This document shows positions 38,154 through 45,660 of a DNA stretch of 64,000 bases, in pieces. The stretch lies in NCBI GenBank assembly GCA_018266915.1, contig JAFDZM010000057.1, positions 1 through 64,000 on the forward strand. The letters are read 5' to 3'. A program made the position numbers and the translations under genes. Below the pieces are notes generated by a model, which searched no databases, was not told the origin of the DNA, and saw only the letters and a program-made list of their open reading frames with translations. Numbering within the stretch: the stretch's first letter is position 1; each line of letters begins with the position of its first letter. The stretch is from Bacteroidota bacterium (GTDB lineage Bacteria > Bacteroidota > Bacteroidia > Sphingobacteriales > Sphingobacteriaceae).

Positions 38154-38236
38154 TCAGTTTGCAGTTATTAGTTTGCAGTTGGCAGCCAAAGTTTGAAGTC
38201 AGCGTGTGTGCAAACTGCAAACCGGCAATTGCCAAC
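38154..38236. repeat. AGTTTGCAG/AGTTGGCAG-type intergenic repeat, hisB/hisH gap
   Basis: Left arm 38170-38185 reads AGTTTGCAGTTGGCAG. The right side carries inverted copies of its two halves, CTGCAAAC at 38215-38222 and TGCCAACT at 38230-38237. It is the same family as the elements at 35355 and 41791. It fills the whole gap between two operon genes. Confidence 0.8.
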
Positions 38237-39385
38237 TTAAAGAACCCCTTTAGTAGACGGTAATACCATATTATTTACGTCACGTTTAACGGCCATTTTT
38301 ATTGCTTTTGCAAAAGCTTTAAAAATAGCTTCTATTTTATGATGCTCGTTTTGTCCTTCGGCTTTAATATTCAGGTTGCATTTGGCTGCATCTGAGAATG
38401 ACTTGAAGAAATGATAGAACATTTCGGTAGGCATTTCGCCGATCTTCTCGCGTTTAAATTCCGCGTTCCAAACAATCCAGTTTCTTCCGCCAAAGTCTAT
38501 TGCTACCTGGGCAAGGCAATCATCCATCGGCAGGCAGAAGCCGTAGCGTTCAATGCCACGTTTATCGCCTAAAGCAGTGGCAAACACCTCACCTAATGCA
38601 ATGCCTGTATCTTCTATAGTGTGATGCTCGTCGATATGCAGATCGCCTTTTGCCTCAATTTCCAAATTGATATTGCCATGGCGCGCTATCTGATCCAACA
38701 TGTGGTCAAAAAAATGCACGCCCGTAGATACTTTTGCTGTTCCCTTGCCGTCAAGATTAAGCTTAATGTAAATATCAGTTTCTTTTGTGGTGCGACGATG
38801 TTCAGCAACACGTTCGCCAACTTTCAGAAATTCGTAAACTTTTTGCCAGTCGGTGGTTTCAAGAGCGATAACATCTTCCAAAGCATCGTGCTGCTCCTGC
38901 GTAAATTCACCGCCACCCAGGTTTGAACCATTGTTTAACCAGATAGCCTTTGCACCCAGATTTTTGGCCAACAGGATATCGTTTTTACGGTCACCGATGG
39001 TGAATGAACCTTTCAAGTCATATTCATCATTACCGATGTATTGTGTAAGCAATGCTATGCCTGGTTTACGGGTAGGTGCGTTGTCCCGTGGAAAGGTTTT
39101 ATCTACAGCAAAATGAGAAAACTTCACGCCTTCATTTTCAAATGCCTTTATAACAAAGTTTTGTATTGGCCAGAAAGTATCTTCAGGATAAGATGAGGTA
39201 CCTAAACCATCCTGGTTAGTTACCATTACCAGTTCGAAATCCAGTTCCTTTGCAATCTTTGATAACCATGGCAAAGCACCCGGATAGAATTCCAGCTTTG
39301 CAAAAGAGTCGATCTGCTCGTCGGCAGTTTCCAATATCAGCGTACCATCACGGTCTATGAATAATACTTTTTTTGGTGCGCTCAT
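38237..39385 (-). CDS. hisB: Bifunctional histidinol-phosphatase / imidazoleglycerol-phosphate dehydratase
   Basis: A 382-residue fusion. The N-terminal HAD phosphatase (about 1-170) has [22 protein letters not shown] and [13 protein letters not shown]. The C-terminal dehydratase (about 190-382) has [29 protein letters not shown] and [18 protein letters not shown], which bind the metal pair. The domains catalyse steps 8 and 6. The fused form means no separate hisN is needed. The ATG overlaps the hisC stop (39382-39385). Confidence 0.97.
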   Translation of the reverse strand: MSAPKKVLFIDRDGTLILETADEQIDSFAKLEFYPGALPWLSKIAKELDFELVMVTNQDGLGTSSYPEDTFWPIQNFVIKAFENEGVKFSHFAVDKTFPRDNAPTRKPGIALLTQYIGNDEYDLKGSFTIGDRKNDILLAKNLGAKAIWLNNGSNLGGGEFTQEQHDALEDVIALETTDWQKVYEFLKVGERVAEHRRTTKETDIYIKLNLDGKGTAKVSTGVHFFDHMLDQIARHGNINLEIEAKGDLHIDEHHTIEDTGIALGEVFATALGDKRGIERYGFCLPMDDCLAQVAIDFGGRNWIVWNAEFKREKIGEMPTEMFYHFFKSFSDAAKCNLNIKAEGQNEHHKIEAIFKAFAKAIKMAVKRDVNNMVLPSTKGVL

Positions 39386-40428
39386 TTATAATTTTTTAAA
39401 GCTTGTAATAAGATGTTATTTTCCTCAGGAGTTCCAACAGTCACCCGTAAGCATCCCTCGCAAAGCGTTACTTTTGAACGGTCGCGAACAATGATACCCC
39501 GCTCTACGAGATAATTATAAATTCCTCTCGGGTCAGTTGTTTTTACCAGTATAAAATTAGCATCAGAAGGATAAATATCGATCACGAACTCGTAATCTTT
39601 TAGCTCAAGTACCAGTTTATCGCGCTGTGCCAAAGTTTCTTTTATCCAACCATTTACCTGGTCTACATTTTCCAGCGCTTTCAGAGCCAGTTGTTGCGAC
39701 GCATCATTGATGTTATAAGGAGGCTTTACCTTATTCATCACCTCGATGATCTCTTCACTGGCAAAGGCCATGCCTACGCGCAAACCTGCCAGGCCCCATG
39801 CTTTTGACAAGGTCTGCAGTACCACCAGGTTAGCATATTCGGTCAGTTCCTGTATAAAGGTCTTTTGTCGGCTGAAATTGATATAAGCTTCATCAACTAC
39901 TACGATTCCATTGAAATTCGCAAGGAGTGTTTCCACATCGTCCCGGTTCATCGAATTGCCTGTTGGATTGTTAGGCGAGCAAACGAATATGATTTTAGTG
40001 TGACTATCAATAGCTTCGGCAATCCCTTCAATATTTAATTGGAATTCTTCCGTAAGCGGTACTTTCTTTATTTTGATGTCATTAATATTGGCAGATACCT
40101 CGTACATGCCATAAGTTGGCGGCACCAGGATCACATTATCCACACCAGGATTACAAAATGCTCTTACGAGAATATCTATTGCTTCGTCACTGCCATTACC
40201 CAAAAAGATATTACGCGGTGGAACGCCTTTGATTTCGCTTAGACGCTTTTTTACCTCGTATTGTAAAGGATCGGGATAACGATTGTAGTTCTGTTCCAAC
40301 GGTGAACCGAATGCATTTTCATTTGCATCCAGGTAAACACTGGCCTCGCCCTGGAACTCGTCACGTGCAGATGAGTAGGGGGTGAGGTTTTTAATATTTT
40401 CTCTTAGTATGTTGTTGATGTCAAACAT
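39382..40428 (-). CDS. hisC: Histidinol-phosphate aminotransferase
   Basis: A 348-residue fold-type I PLP enzyme. It has [43 protein letters not shown] and the PLP lysine block [16 protein letters not shown]. It transaminates imidazole acetol phosphate with glutamate, step 7. It is coupled to hisB by a 4-bp overlap and lies 69 bp after hisD. Confidence 0.97.
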   Translation of the reverse strand: MFDINNILRENIKNLTPYSSARDEFQGEASVYLDANENAFGSPLEQNYNRYPDPLQYEVKKRLSEIKGVPPRNIFLGNGSDEAIDILVRAFCNPGVDNVILVPPTYGMYEVSANINDIKIKKVPLTEEFQLNIEGIAEAIDSHTKIIFVCSPNNPTGNSMNRDDVETLLANFNGIVVVDEAYINFSRQKTFIQELTEYANLVVLQTLSKAWGLAGLRVGMAFASEEIIEVMNKVKPPYNINDASQQLALKALENVDQVNGWIKETLAQRDKLVLELKDYEFVIDIYPSDANFILVKTTDPRGIYNYLVERGIIVRDRSKVTLCEGCLRVTVGTPEENNILLQALKNYK

Positions 40429-40445
40429 TGTCTTTCATGATTTTT

Positions 40446-40517
40446 GAACACGATTGAGCGATCTTTTTGATTTTCAGGATTGATCCTGATCATCCATTTA
40501 ATCCTTTAATCGTGTTC
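40446..40517. repeat. Inverted repeat spanning the hisD 3' end and hisC gap
   Basis: Perfect 10-bp arms GAACACGATT (40446-40455) and AATCGTGTTC (40508-40517) flank 52 bp. That interval itself contains GGATTGATCC and TGATCATCC half-palindromes. The right arm lies inside the end of hisD. The sequence differs from the AGTTTGC family in the other three his gaps. Confidence 0.75.
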
Positions 40518-41790
40518 TAACAATTACCGCATTCTTGTGCGCCTGTAAACCTTCCAATTCGGCCAAAACTTCCACAGTGCGCCCTATACTTTGTATCCCT
40601 TCAGGATTGATATGCTGAAACGTGATCTTCTTAACAAATGAATCAACTGATACCCCTGAATAAGACCTTGCATAAGCGCTGGTAGGTAAGGTATGATTAG
40701 TGCCCGAAGCATAATCACCTGCACTTTCCGGGGTCAGGTTTCCTAAGAATACTGAGCCTGCATTGATGATCTTGCCGGTAATCTGTTGCCACTGATCAGT
40801 AGCCAATATCAAATGCTCCGGTGCATACTCATTGCTGAATTGCATGGCTTCATCCAGATCATTTACCGCTATAATGTACGAGTTGTCAATTGCTTTGCCT
40901 GCTATAACAGCACGCGGTAATACGGGTAGTTGTTTATTTAATTCTTCAATCACCTTCTCAGCAAATGAATTTGAAGTAGTTACTAAAACCGATTGGCTGT
41001 CTACACCGTGTTCGGCCTGTGCCAAAAGATCTGCTGCAACATAAGCGGGCACAGCGCTATCATCTGCAATTACCAAAACTTCCGATGGTCCGGCGGGCAT
41101 ATCGATAGCGGTATTAGTCGTAGATTGAACTATAGTTTTTGCTTTGGTAACGTACTGATTACCTGGTCCAAATATCTTGTCAACTTTAGGAATACTTTCA
41201 GTACCATGAGCCATGGCTGCGACCGCTTGTGCTCCGCCTGTAAGGTATACCTTTTCTATCCCTAATAATTGTGCCACGTAAGCAATATAAGCGTTTATCT
41301 TACCATCCTTTTGAGGAGGAGAACATATCACAATCTCATGGCAGCCAGCAATGCGGGCCGGTATGCCCAGCATCAAAAAGGTACTTGGCAAAACAGCTGT
41401 TCCACCGGGGATATAAAGACCAACTCTTTCAATCGGCCTCAATTCGCGCCAGCAGGTTACACCCGGCATGGTTTCTACTTTTGACTCAGTATGAAGCTGC
41501 GTTTCGTGAAACTTACGGATGTTATTGTAAGCAGTATCCAGCGCATTCTTTTGCTCAGGTTTCAATTCAGAAGCGAGTTGAGCTAACTCACCTTTGCCAA
41601 TGAACAAACTTTTTAATTCAACTTTATCAAATTTAGCCGCATAATCCAGTAAAGCAGCATCGCCGTGGCTACGGACATTATTGATGATGTCTTCAACCAC
41701 ATTACGTATTTCATCGGCAGGGTCAACATTGCGCTGAACCAGCTTCTGAATATCTTGTTTGCTTAGATTTGAATAGTTGTATGTCCTCAT
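40498..41790 (-). CDS. hisD: Histidinol dehydrogenase
   Basis: A 430-residue protein with the histidinol dehydrogenase signature in the middle: IDMPAGPSEVLVIADDSAVPAYVAADLLAQAEHG. Also present are GLYIPGGTAVLPSTFLM, FGPGNQYVT, YAPEHLIL and GDYASGTNHTLPTSAYAR. It oxidises histidinol to histidine in two NAD-dependent steps, the last of the pathway, using zinc. It lies second in the operon, 72 bp after hisG. Confidence 0.97.
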   Translation of the reverse strand: MRTYNYSNLSKQDIQKLVQRNVDPADEIRNVVEDIINNVRSHGDAALLDYAAKFDKVELKSLFIGKGELAQLASELKPEQKNALDTAYNNIRKFHETQLHTESKVETMPGVTCWRELRPIERVGLYIPGGTAVLPSTFLMLGIPARIAGCHEIVICSPPQKDGKINAYIAYVAQLLGIEKVYLTGGAQAVAAMAHGTESIPKVDKIFGPGNQYVTKAKTIVQSTTNTAIDMPAGPSEVLVIADDSAVPAYVAADLLAQAEHGVDSQSVLVTTSNSFAEKVIEELNKQLPVLPRAVIAGKAIDNSYIIAVNDLDEAMQFSNEYAPEHLILATDQWQQITGKIINAGSVFLGNLTPESAGDYASGTNHTLPTSAYARSYSGVSVDSFVKKITFQHINPEGIQSIGRTVEVLAELEGLQAHKNAVIVRTRLKD

Positions 41791-41862
41791 TGTTCAGTTT
41801 GCAGTGAGCAGTTTTCAGTTAGCAGTTAAAAAAGCAAACTGCAAACTTAAAACTGCAAACTT
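41791..41862. repeat. AGTTTGCAGT inverted-repeat element, hisG/hisD gap
   Basis: Perfect 10-bp arms AGTTTGCAGT (41796-41805) and ACTGCAAACT (41838-41847), plus extra partial copies (GAGCAGTTTTCAGTT on the left, AAACTGCAAAC on the right). The element fills the full gap between the two genes. It is the same family as at 35355 and 38154. Confidence 0.82.
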
Positions 41863-42714
41863 TTAAAATATGATTTTCTCGATCGGCATTACAGTGATGC
41901 CCTGTGCGCCTGCTTGTCTCAATTGGTTGATCCTGTCCCAGAAGTCATTTTCAGGTATTACGGTATGTACTGCAACCCAACCTTCTTCAGCCAGTGGAAC
42001 AACTGATGGGCTTTTTACACCCGGAAGCAATTCGATCGCTTTCCCCAGATCATCTTTATGGATGTTCAATACCACGTACTTGGTTTCTTTGGCTCTCAGC
42101 ACAGATTGAACGCGTTGCAACAATTCCTGCACATGCTCGTGATTTTCGATGCCTGCTTTACCTATCATAATAGCTTCCGATGACATTACATTGCAGAAAG
42201 GTTTCAGTCCGTTGCTTTTTAATGTGCCGCCTGTAGATACAAGGTCGCAGATCGCGTCACTTAGTCCTAAACCCGGAGAAATTTCAACCGAGCCTGAGAT
42301 AGTACGTATTTCAGCATTGATATTTTTCTCTTTCAGGTATTTGCCCAATATTACAGGGTAGGTGGTAGCAATCGATTTACCGCTCAATTCGCTAACATCT
42401 TCTATATCGTAAGAGTTTGGTATGGCGATTTTTAACGAGCATTTACCAAAGCCCAGGCGTTGCAGATATGCTACCTCAACTTCAGTTTCCTGTATTACGT
42501 TTTCGCCAACAATACCCAGGTCGGCAATGCCATCCTGAACATACTCAGGAATATCGTCGTCGCGCAGAAAAAGGATCTCCAGCGGAAAATTGGATACGCC
42601 TGAAATAAGCGAACTTTTGTAGTTATCGAAGTCGAGGCCGCAATTTTTTAGCAACTCAACAGATTTTTCATTGAGCCTTCCGGATTTCTGGATGGCTATT
42701 TTAAGTGTTTTCAC
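41863..42714 (-). CDS. hisG: ATP phosphoribosyltransferase, long form
   Basis: A 283-residue protein: LKIAIQKSGRLNEKSVELL, ADLGIVGENV, GSVEISPGLGLSDAICDLVSTGGTL (the PRPP-binding region) and a C-terminal ACT-like regulatory domain (about 210-283). The length marks the long HisG type, feedback-inhibited by histidine and independent of HisZ. The start is GTG at 42714; the conserved LKIAIQ block begins four codons later, which supports it. It is the first structural gene of the operon, 60 nt after the His-rich leader at 42775-42837. Confidence 0.96.
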   Translation of the reverse strand: MKTLKIAIQKSGRLNEKSVELLKNCGLDFDNYKSSLISGVSNFPLEILFLRDDDIPEYVQDGIADLGIVGENVIQETEVEVAYLQRLGFGKCSLKIAIPNSYDIEDVSELSGKSIATTYPVILGKYLKEKNINAEIRTISGSVEISPGLGLSDAICDLVSTGGTLKSNGLKPFCNVMSSEAIMIGKAGIENHEHVQELLQRVQSVLRAKETKYVVLNIHKDDLGKAIELLPGVKSPSVVPLAEEGWVAVHTVIPENDFWDRINQLRQAGAQGITVMPIEKIIF

Positions 42715-42774
42715 AAATTAAATTTAAAGGTATTACAAATAAACAGGGGGCTATATTTCTTTCAGAAACAGACA

Positions 42775-42837
42775 TTATCTGGTCGCCAAATGATGGCGAT
42801 GATGCATATTGTGATGATGTATGTTGAACCCGTTCAT
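42775..42837 (-). CDS. hisL: Histidine operon leader peptide, MNGFNIHHHNMHHRHHLATR
   Basis: Read on the minus strand, ATG at 42837 opens a 20-codon frame ending TAA at 42775. Seven of the 20 residues are His (codons 7, 8, 9, 12, 13, 15 and 16). This density, 60 nt upstream of hisG, is the classic signature of a ribosome-stalling leader that senses charged His-tRNA. A 5-bp hairpin, TCGCC/GGCGA (42783-42799), overlaps codons 13-19. AACGGG near the start could pair with CCC(U)GUU in the stretch before hisG, offering an alternative fold. No clear intrinsic terminator with a T-run was found between the leader and hisG, so the mechanism (attenuation, Rho or translational) is open. It is unlikely to be chance, given its position. 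Confidence 0.85.
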   Translation of the reverse strand: MNGFNIHHHNMHHRHHLATR

Positions 42838-42869
42838 TTTTGTATAGTAAAGCTATAGATGAAGTGTTG

Positions 42870-42898
42870 CAAATATATATTTTATTTGATAAAATCAA
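42870..42898 (-). promoter_or_regulatory. Promoter of the his operon, Bacteroidota type
   Basis: Read on the minus strand, TTG (42898-42896), an 18-nt spacer and TATATTTG (42877-42870) match the -33/-7 consensus TTG-N17-23-TAnnTTTG of Bacteroidota. The predicted start of transcription is near 42863-42866, about 26-29 nt before the leader ATG at 42837, the right distance for a leader transcript. Confidence 0.75.
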
Positions 42899-43023
42899 GG
42901 TTAAGTTTCGGCTGTAATACGATAAACCTTAATAAATTGTTCATAACAATTTGTTAATAAGCAATTTCCGGATTGATTTTAATGTAGCAATTATAACCAG
43001 AATTGACTGCGGACATTTAATAC

Positions 43024-44538
43024 TTACTTCGCACTCTCGTCGTAATAATAGATTTCGCCTTCCTTGGCGCTGCCAATTTTGACGAGTTTTTTATTAGCCA
43101 TGATATCTGGCAAACTGATCAGTTCTGAATTATACAGATTATCAAACCAGATCAAGTAAAAACGCTTTTCGGCATACATTTTCTGCACCAGGTTAGTTTG
43201 CAGTTTGTGTGGTATCAGGGTTGACGACATGCCGGTAAATAAATAAACCGCTTCGTCAGCATCGCTATAAATAGGTATTCCTGGTTTAAACATGTGCTGA
43301 TGCTTTCTCAGGTACTGCACAAATTCAGATTTATTCCAACTATCGTCGCTGTATCCTGGTACACCGTAATCATTTTCATCATCATAACGCTGATAATCTA
43401 CCAACACAGTTGAATATTCAAAGGCAAGCATAAGTAAAATAGCTACGCCTGATAAAGCATATTTTGACGCCTTGTTTTTGATCAATCTTAACACATCGGG
43501 AACCCAGCTTGTGCAAGAGATCAGTAACGGAATAAACATTGGGGCTATGAGCCTGCTGTTGATACGCTCATACCGAGATATACTAGCCGAAACTACTATA
43601 AATAGCCCGTAGACCAATGCAAAAGCGATCACTATGTTTTCAACGGTATCAATCTTACGTTTGTAGGTCTTCCAGGCCAAAATGCCCGCCAGCGCTAAAA
43701 GTATAAAAGCGGTAATAAAAGCAGCATACGGATCGGCTTTATCAGTTCGTAATGCCGCCCAATCCCAAATTACTGTGCCGAAATAATGCAGGTTATCTAC
43801 AAATGGCGTAATGGAAGGTTCTCGTGTACCCGTGCTTAAACCGGTATTGATTCGGTTCATGATCAGGTTGCCGACTAGTAAAGAGATCGACACAAAACCG
43901 TAGATCAAGATATGTTTTATCTTTTTCTTAATAGGAAGCTCGGTATCAAGTAGTAGCATCAAACCACCTGTGCCTACTATTGTGATCCCTGCATAACGTG
44001 TAATGCAAATAATAGCAGTAATGAAAGCAGCAATTAACAATGCTTTAGTAGTATGCGATTGCAAATAATGCCGGTATGCTATAATAAATAGAAGGGACTC
44101 GAATATAAACAAGGTTTCCGACCAAAGGAAGCTATATATCTCCAGTAACCCCGGACTTAGTATGATTGCTATTAATATCAGCCATTTATAAATCCTTGCA
44201 TGCGAAGTAAAATTTTCCAGTATCCAACCGGTAGTAAATACAACTGCAGCAAATAGGCAGCTATTGATTGTCGCCCCGGCAGTAATTGGGTCAATACGTG
44301 TTATGAATTGTATAATGCCTAAAAAAACAGGGTAGAACACAGGAAAAAATACCAGCGGACCTTTATTAAAAGTCAGGATCGATCCATGTGCCTGCAAATT
44401 GGTAGCCGTACTGGCATACATAATCGAGTCGGGCGAAAGACCTACTCCGCTATAAGAAGTGAACAGATAGATTGCATAATAAGCTATAATGGCAGCAATA
44501 AGTGAATCAAGATTTTTAAGATAAAGGTTCAACTTCAT
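43024..44538 (-). CDS. Multi-pass membrane glycosyltransferase-like protein (GT-C/ArnT type)
   Basis: A 504-residue protein with about 10-11 hydrophobic helices up to about residue 375, then a ~130-residue soluble C-terminal domain (DYQRYDDENDYGVPGY onward). Acidic residues in the first extracytoplasmic loop (GLSPDSIMYASTA) match the metal-binding or catalytic loop position of GT-C enzymes that use lipid-linked sugars. This makes it a dolichyl-phosphate-mannose-type or ArnT-like transferase by fold, with unknown donor and acceptor. A GmhB-like gene follows on the same strand 218 bp upstream, weakly suggesting surface glycan or LPS synthesis. Confidence 0.7.
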   Translation of the reverse strand: MKLNLYLKNLDSLIAAIIAYYAIYLFTSYSGVGLSPDSIMYASTATNLQAHGSILTFNKGPLVFFPVFYPVFLGIIQFITRIDPITAGATINSCLFAAVVFTTGWILENFTSHARIYKWLILIAIILSPGLLEIYSFLWSETLFIFESLLFIIAYRHYLQSHTTKALLIAAFITAIICITRYAGITIVGTGGLMLLLDTELPIKKKIKHILIYGFVSISLLVGNLIMNRINTGLSTGTREPSITPFVDNLHYFGTVIWDWAALRTDKADPYAAFITAFILLALAGILAWKTYKRKIDTVENIVIAFALVYGLFIVVSASISRYERINSRLIAPMFIPLLISCTSWVPDVLRLIKNKASKYALSGVAILLMLAFEYSTVLVDYQRYDDENDYGVPGYSDDSWNKSEFVQYLRKHQHMFKPGIPIYSDADEAVYLFTGMSSTLIPHKLQTNLVQKMYAEKRFYLIWFDNLYNSELISLPDIMANKKLVKIGSAKEGEIYYYDESAK

Positions 44539-44541
44539 GTT

Positions 44542-44747
44542 AGTTGTACTGGTTGTAGTAGTTGTATTGGTTGTTAGTTTAAATGTAAGTCTAAATTACG
44601 TTTTTGACTAATTGACTTCATTAATATTTCTGGTTTCTTAAAGGTTGGTCTCGTTTGTTATAAAGCTGGAATGGCTGCAAATGTTTTTTTGATAATGAAT
44701 CAATTAAAACCTCTTTAACCAATACAACTAGTACAACCAATACAACT
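44542..44747. repeat. Long imperfect inverted repeat flanking 142 bp
   Basis: Left arm 44542-44573 and the reverse complement of 44716-44747 agree at 29 of 32 positions. Both arms consist of AGTTGTA/GGTTGTA-like 9-base units. The interior (44574-44715) is AT-rich with no open frame. It fills nearly the whole gap between two minus-strand genes and resembles a small non-coding mobile element, or a long hairpin in the transcript. Confidence 0.8.
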
Positions 44748-44756
44748 GCTCAACCA

Positions 44757-45257
44757 TCACTCAATCAAATCCAATACATCACTGATAGGCTGATCACTAT
44801 TGATCAATATCCCTTTTACACCTGCTGCCGTACCCGCTTCTACATCCCGTTCACGGTCACCTATAAAATAAGATTTGGCCGGATCGATATTGTATTTTTC
44901 TATGCCACGAAGTAACAAACCGGGTTTTGGTTTACGACAATCGCATTCGCCGGTAAAGTTAGGATGATGCGGACAATAGAAAATATCCGTGAACTCAACG
45001 CCGTGCTCCTTGTATATAGCCCTCAACTTTGTATGCATTTTGCTGAGTTCTTCTTCGGTATACCATCCTTTGGCAAGGCCGCCCTGATTTGTGGCTACTA
45101 TTAATAAGTACCCTCTATCTTGCAAAGTTTTTAGAGGCTCGATATTTTGTTCAAGCACGTGGAAATCTTCCAGTCGGCACACGTAATCGCCCATCTCCTG
45201 GTTTAGTACTCCGTCGCGATCCAGGAACACAGCTTTAGTTTTAGCAGGTGTATTCAT
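44757..45257 (-). CDS. gmhB: HAD-family D-glycero-manno-heptose 1,7-bisphosphate phosphatase-like protein
   Basis: A 166-residue HAD-IIIA phosphatase. It has FLDRDGVLNQE with the catalytic Asp pair, VATNQGGLAKG, the zinc-binding loop FYCPHHPNFTGECDCRKPKPG, and YFIGDRERDVEAG. The loop with four metal ligands is typical of GmhB, which removes the 7-phosphate in heptose synthesis for LPS. Closely related HisB-N phosphatases lack none of these motifs, but hisB is present as a fusion in this genome, so GmhB is preferred. A TAACTTTG box (45270-45263) sits 5 nt before the ATG, which suggests a nearly leaderless transcript. Confidence 0.82.
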   Translation of the reverse strand: MNTPAKTKAVFLDRDGVLNQEMGDYVCRLEDFHVLEQNIEPLKTLQDRGYLLIVATNQGGLAKGWYTEEELSKMHTKLRAIYKEHGVEFTDIFYCPHHPNFTGECDCRKPKPGLLLRGIEKYNIDPAKSYFIGDRERDVEAGTAAGVKGILINSDQPISDVLDLIE

Positions 45258-45660
45258 TGCCGCAAAGTTAATAATTCTTGAAAATTCATATTTTCAGAAT
45301 GCAAGCTAGAATTTGCAAAGTCTGAACGTTGTGGTTGAAAAGTAGAATAATTCTAAAATAGCGACCCTGATTTTATCAATTTTACAATCTTAAGGCTAAA
45401 AACCGCTTCCTTTTGCAACTTTTAGTCCGGTTGACGGGATTCTTTATTACTATGCAGGCATATCAAATATTAATATGCGATTACGAAAATGTTATAATGA
45501 AACTTAAATTATTAACAAAAATTGAATTTTTATATGATTTAGGTAATATTTTTTAACATAATCTGAAAAATTACTAACTATATTACAAAAAAGATTATTA
45601 ATTTGTAATTTCGTAATTACCGACCTAAGTGAAAATACTTATAAAACTGAGAGATTGAAG
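45258..45660. other. Divergent regulatory gap between gmhB and gltB
   Basis: 403 bp, AT-rich, between divergent genes. On the minus strand TAACTTTG (45270-45263) is a good -7 box for gmhB. On the plus strand no full TTG-N17-23-TAnnTTTG promoter was found; TAATTTCG around 45615 is the nearest match for gltB. A 34-codon frame at 45452-45556 has no special composition and is not called. Confidence 0.45.

Noticed and set aside
42701..42898. 65-codon minus-strand frame overlapping the his leader
   Set aside because: No family features, and it overlaps the promoter and the His-rich frame; the His-rich frame explains the region better.
45452..45556. 34-codon frame upstream of gltB as a leader peptide
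   Set aside because: No enrichment of Glu or Gln codons and no associated hairpin; nothing distinguishes it from chance.
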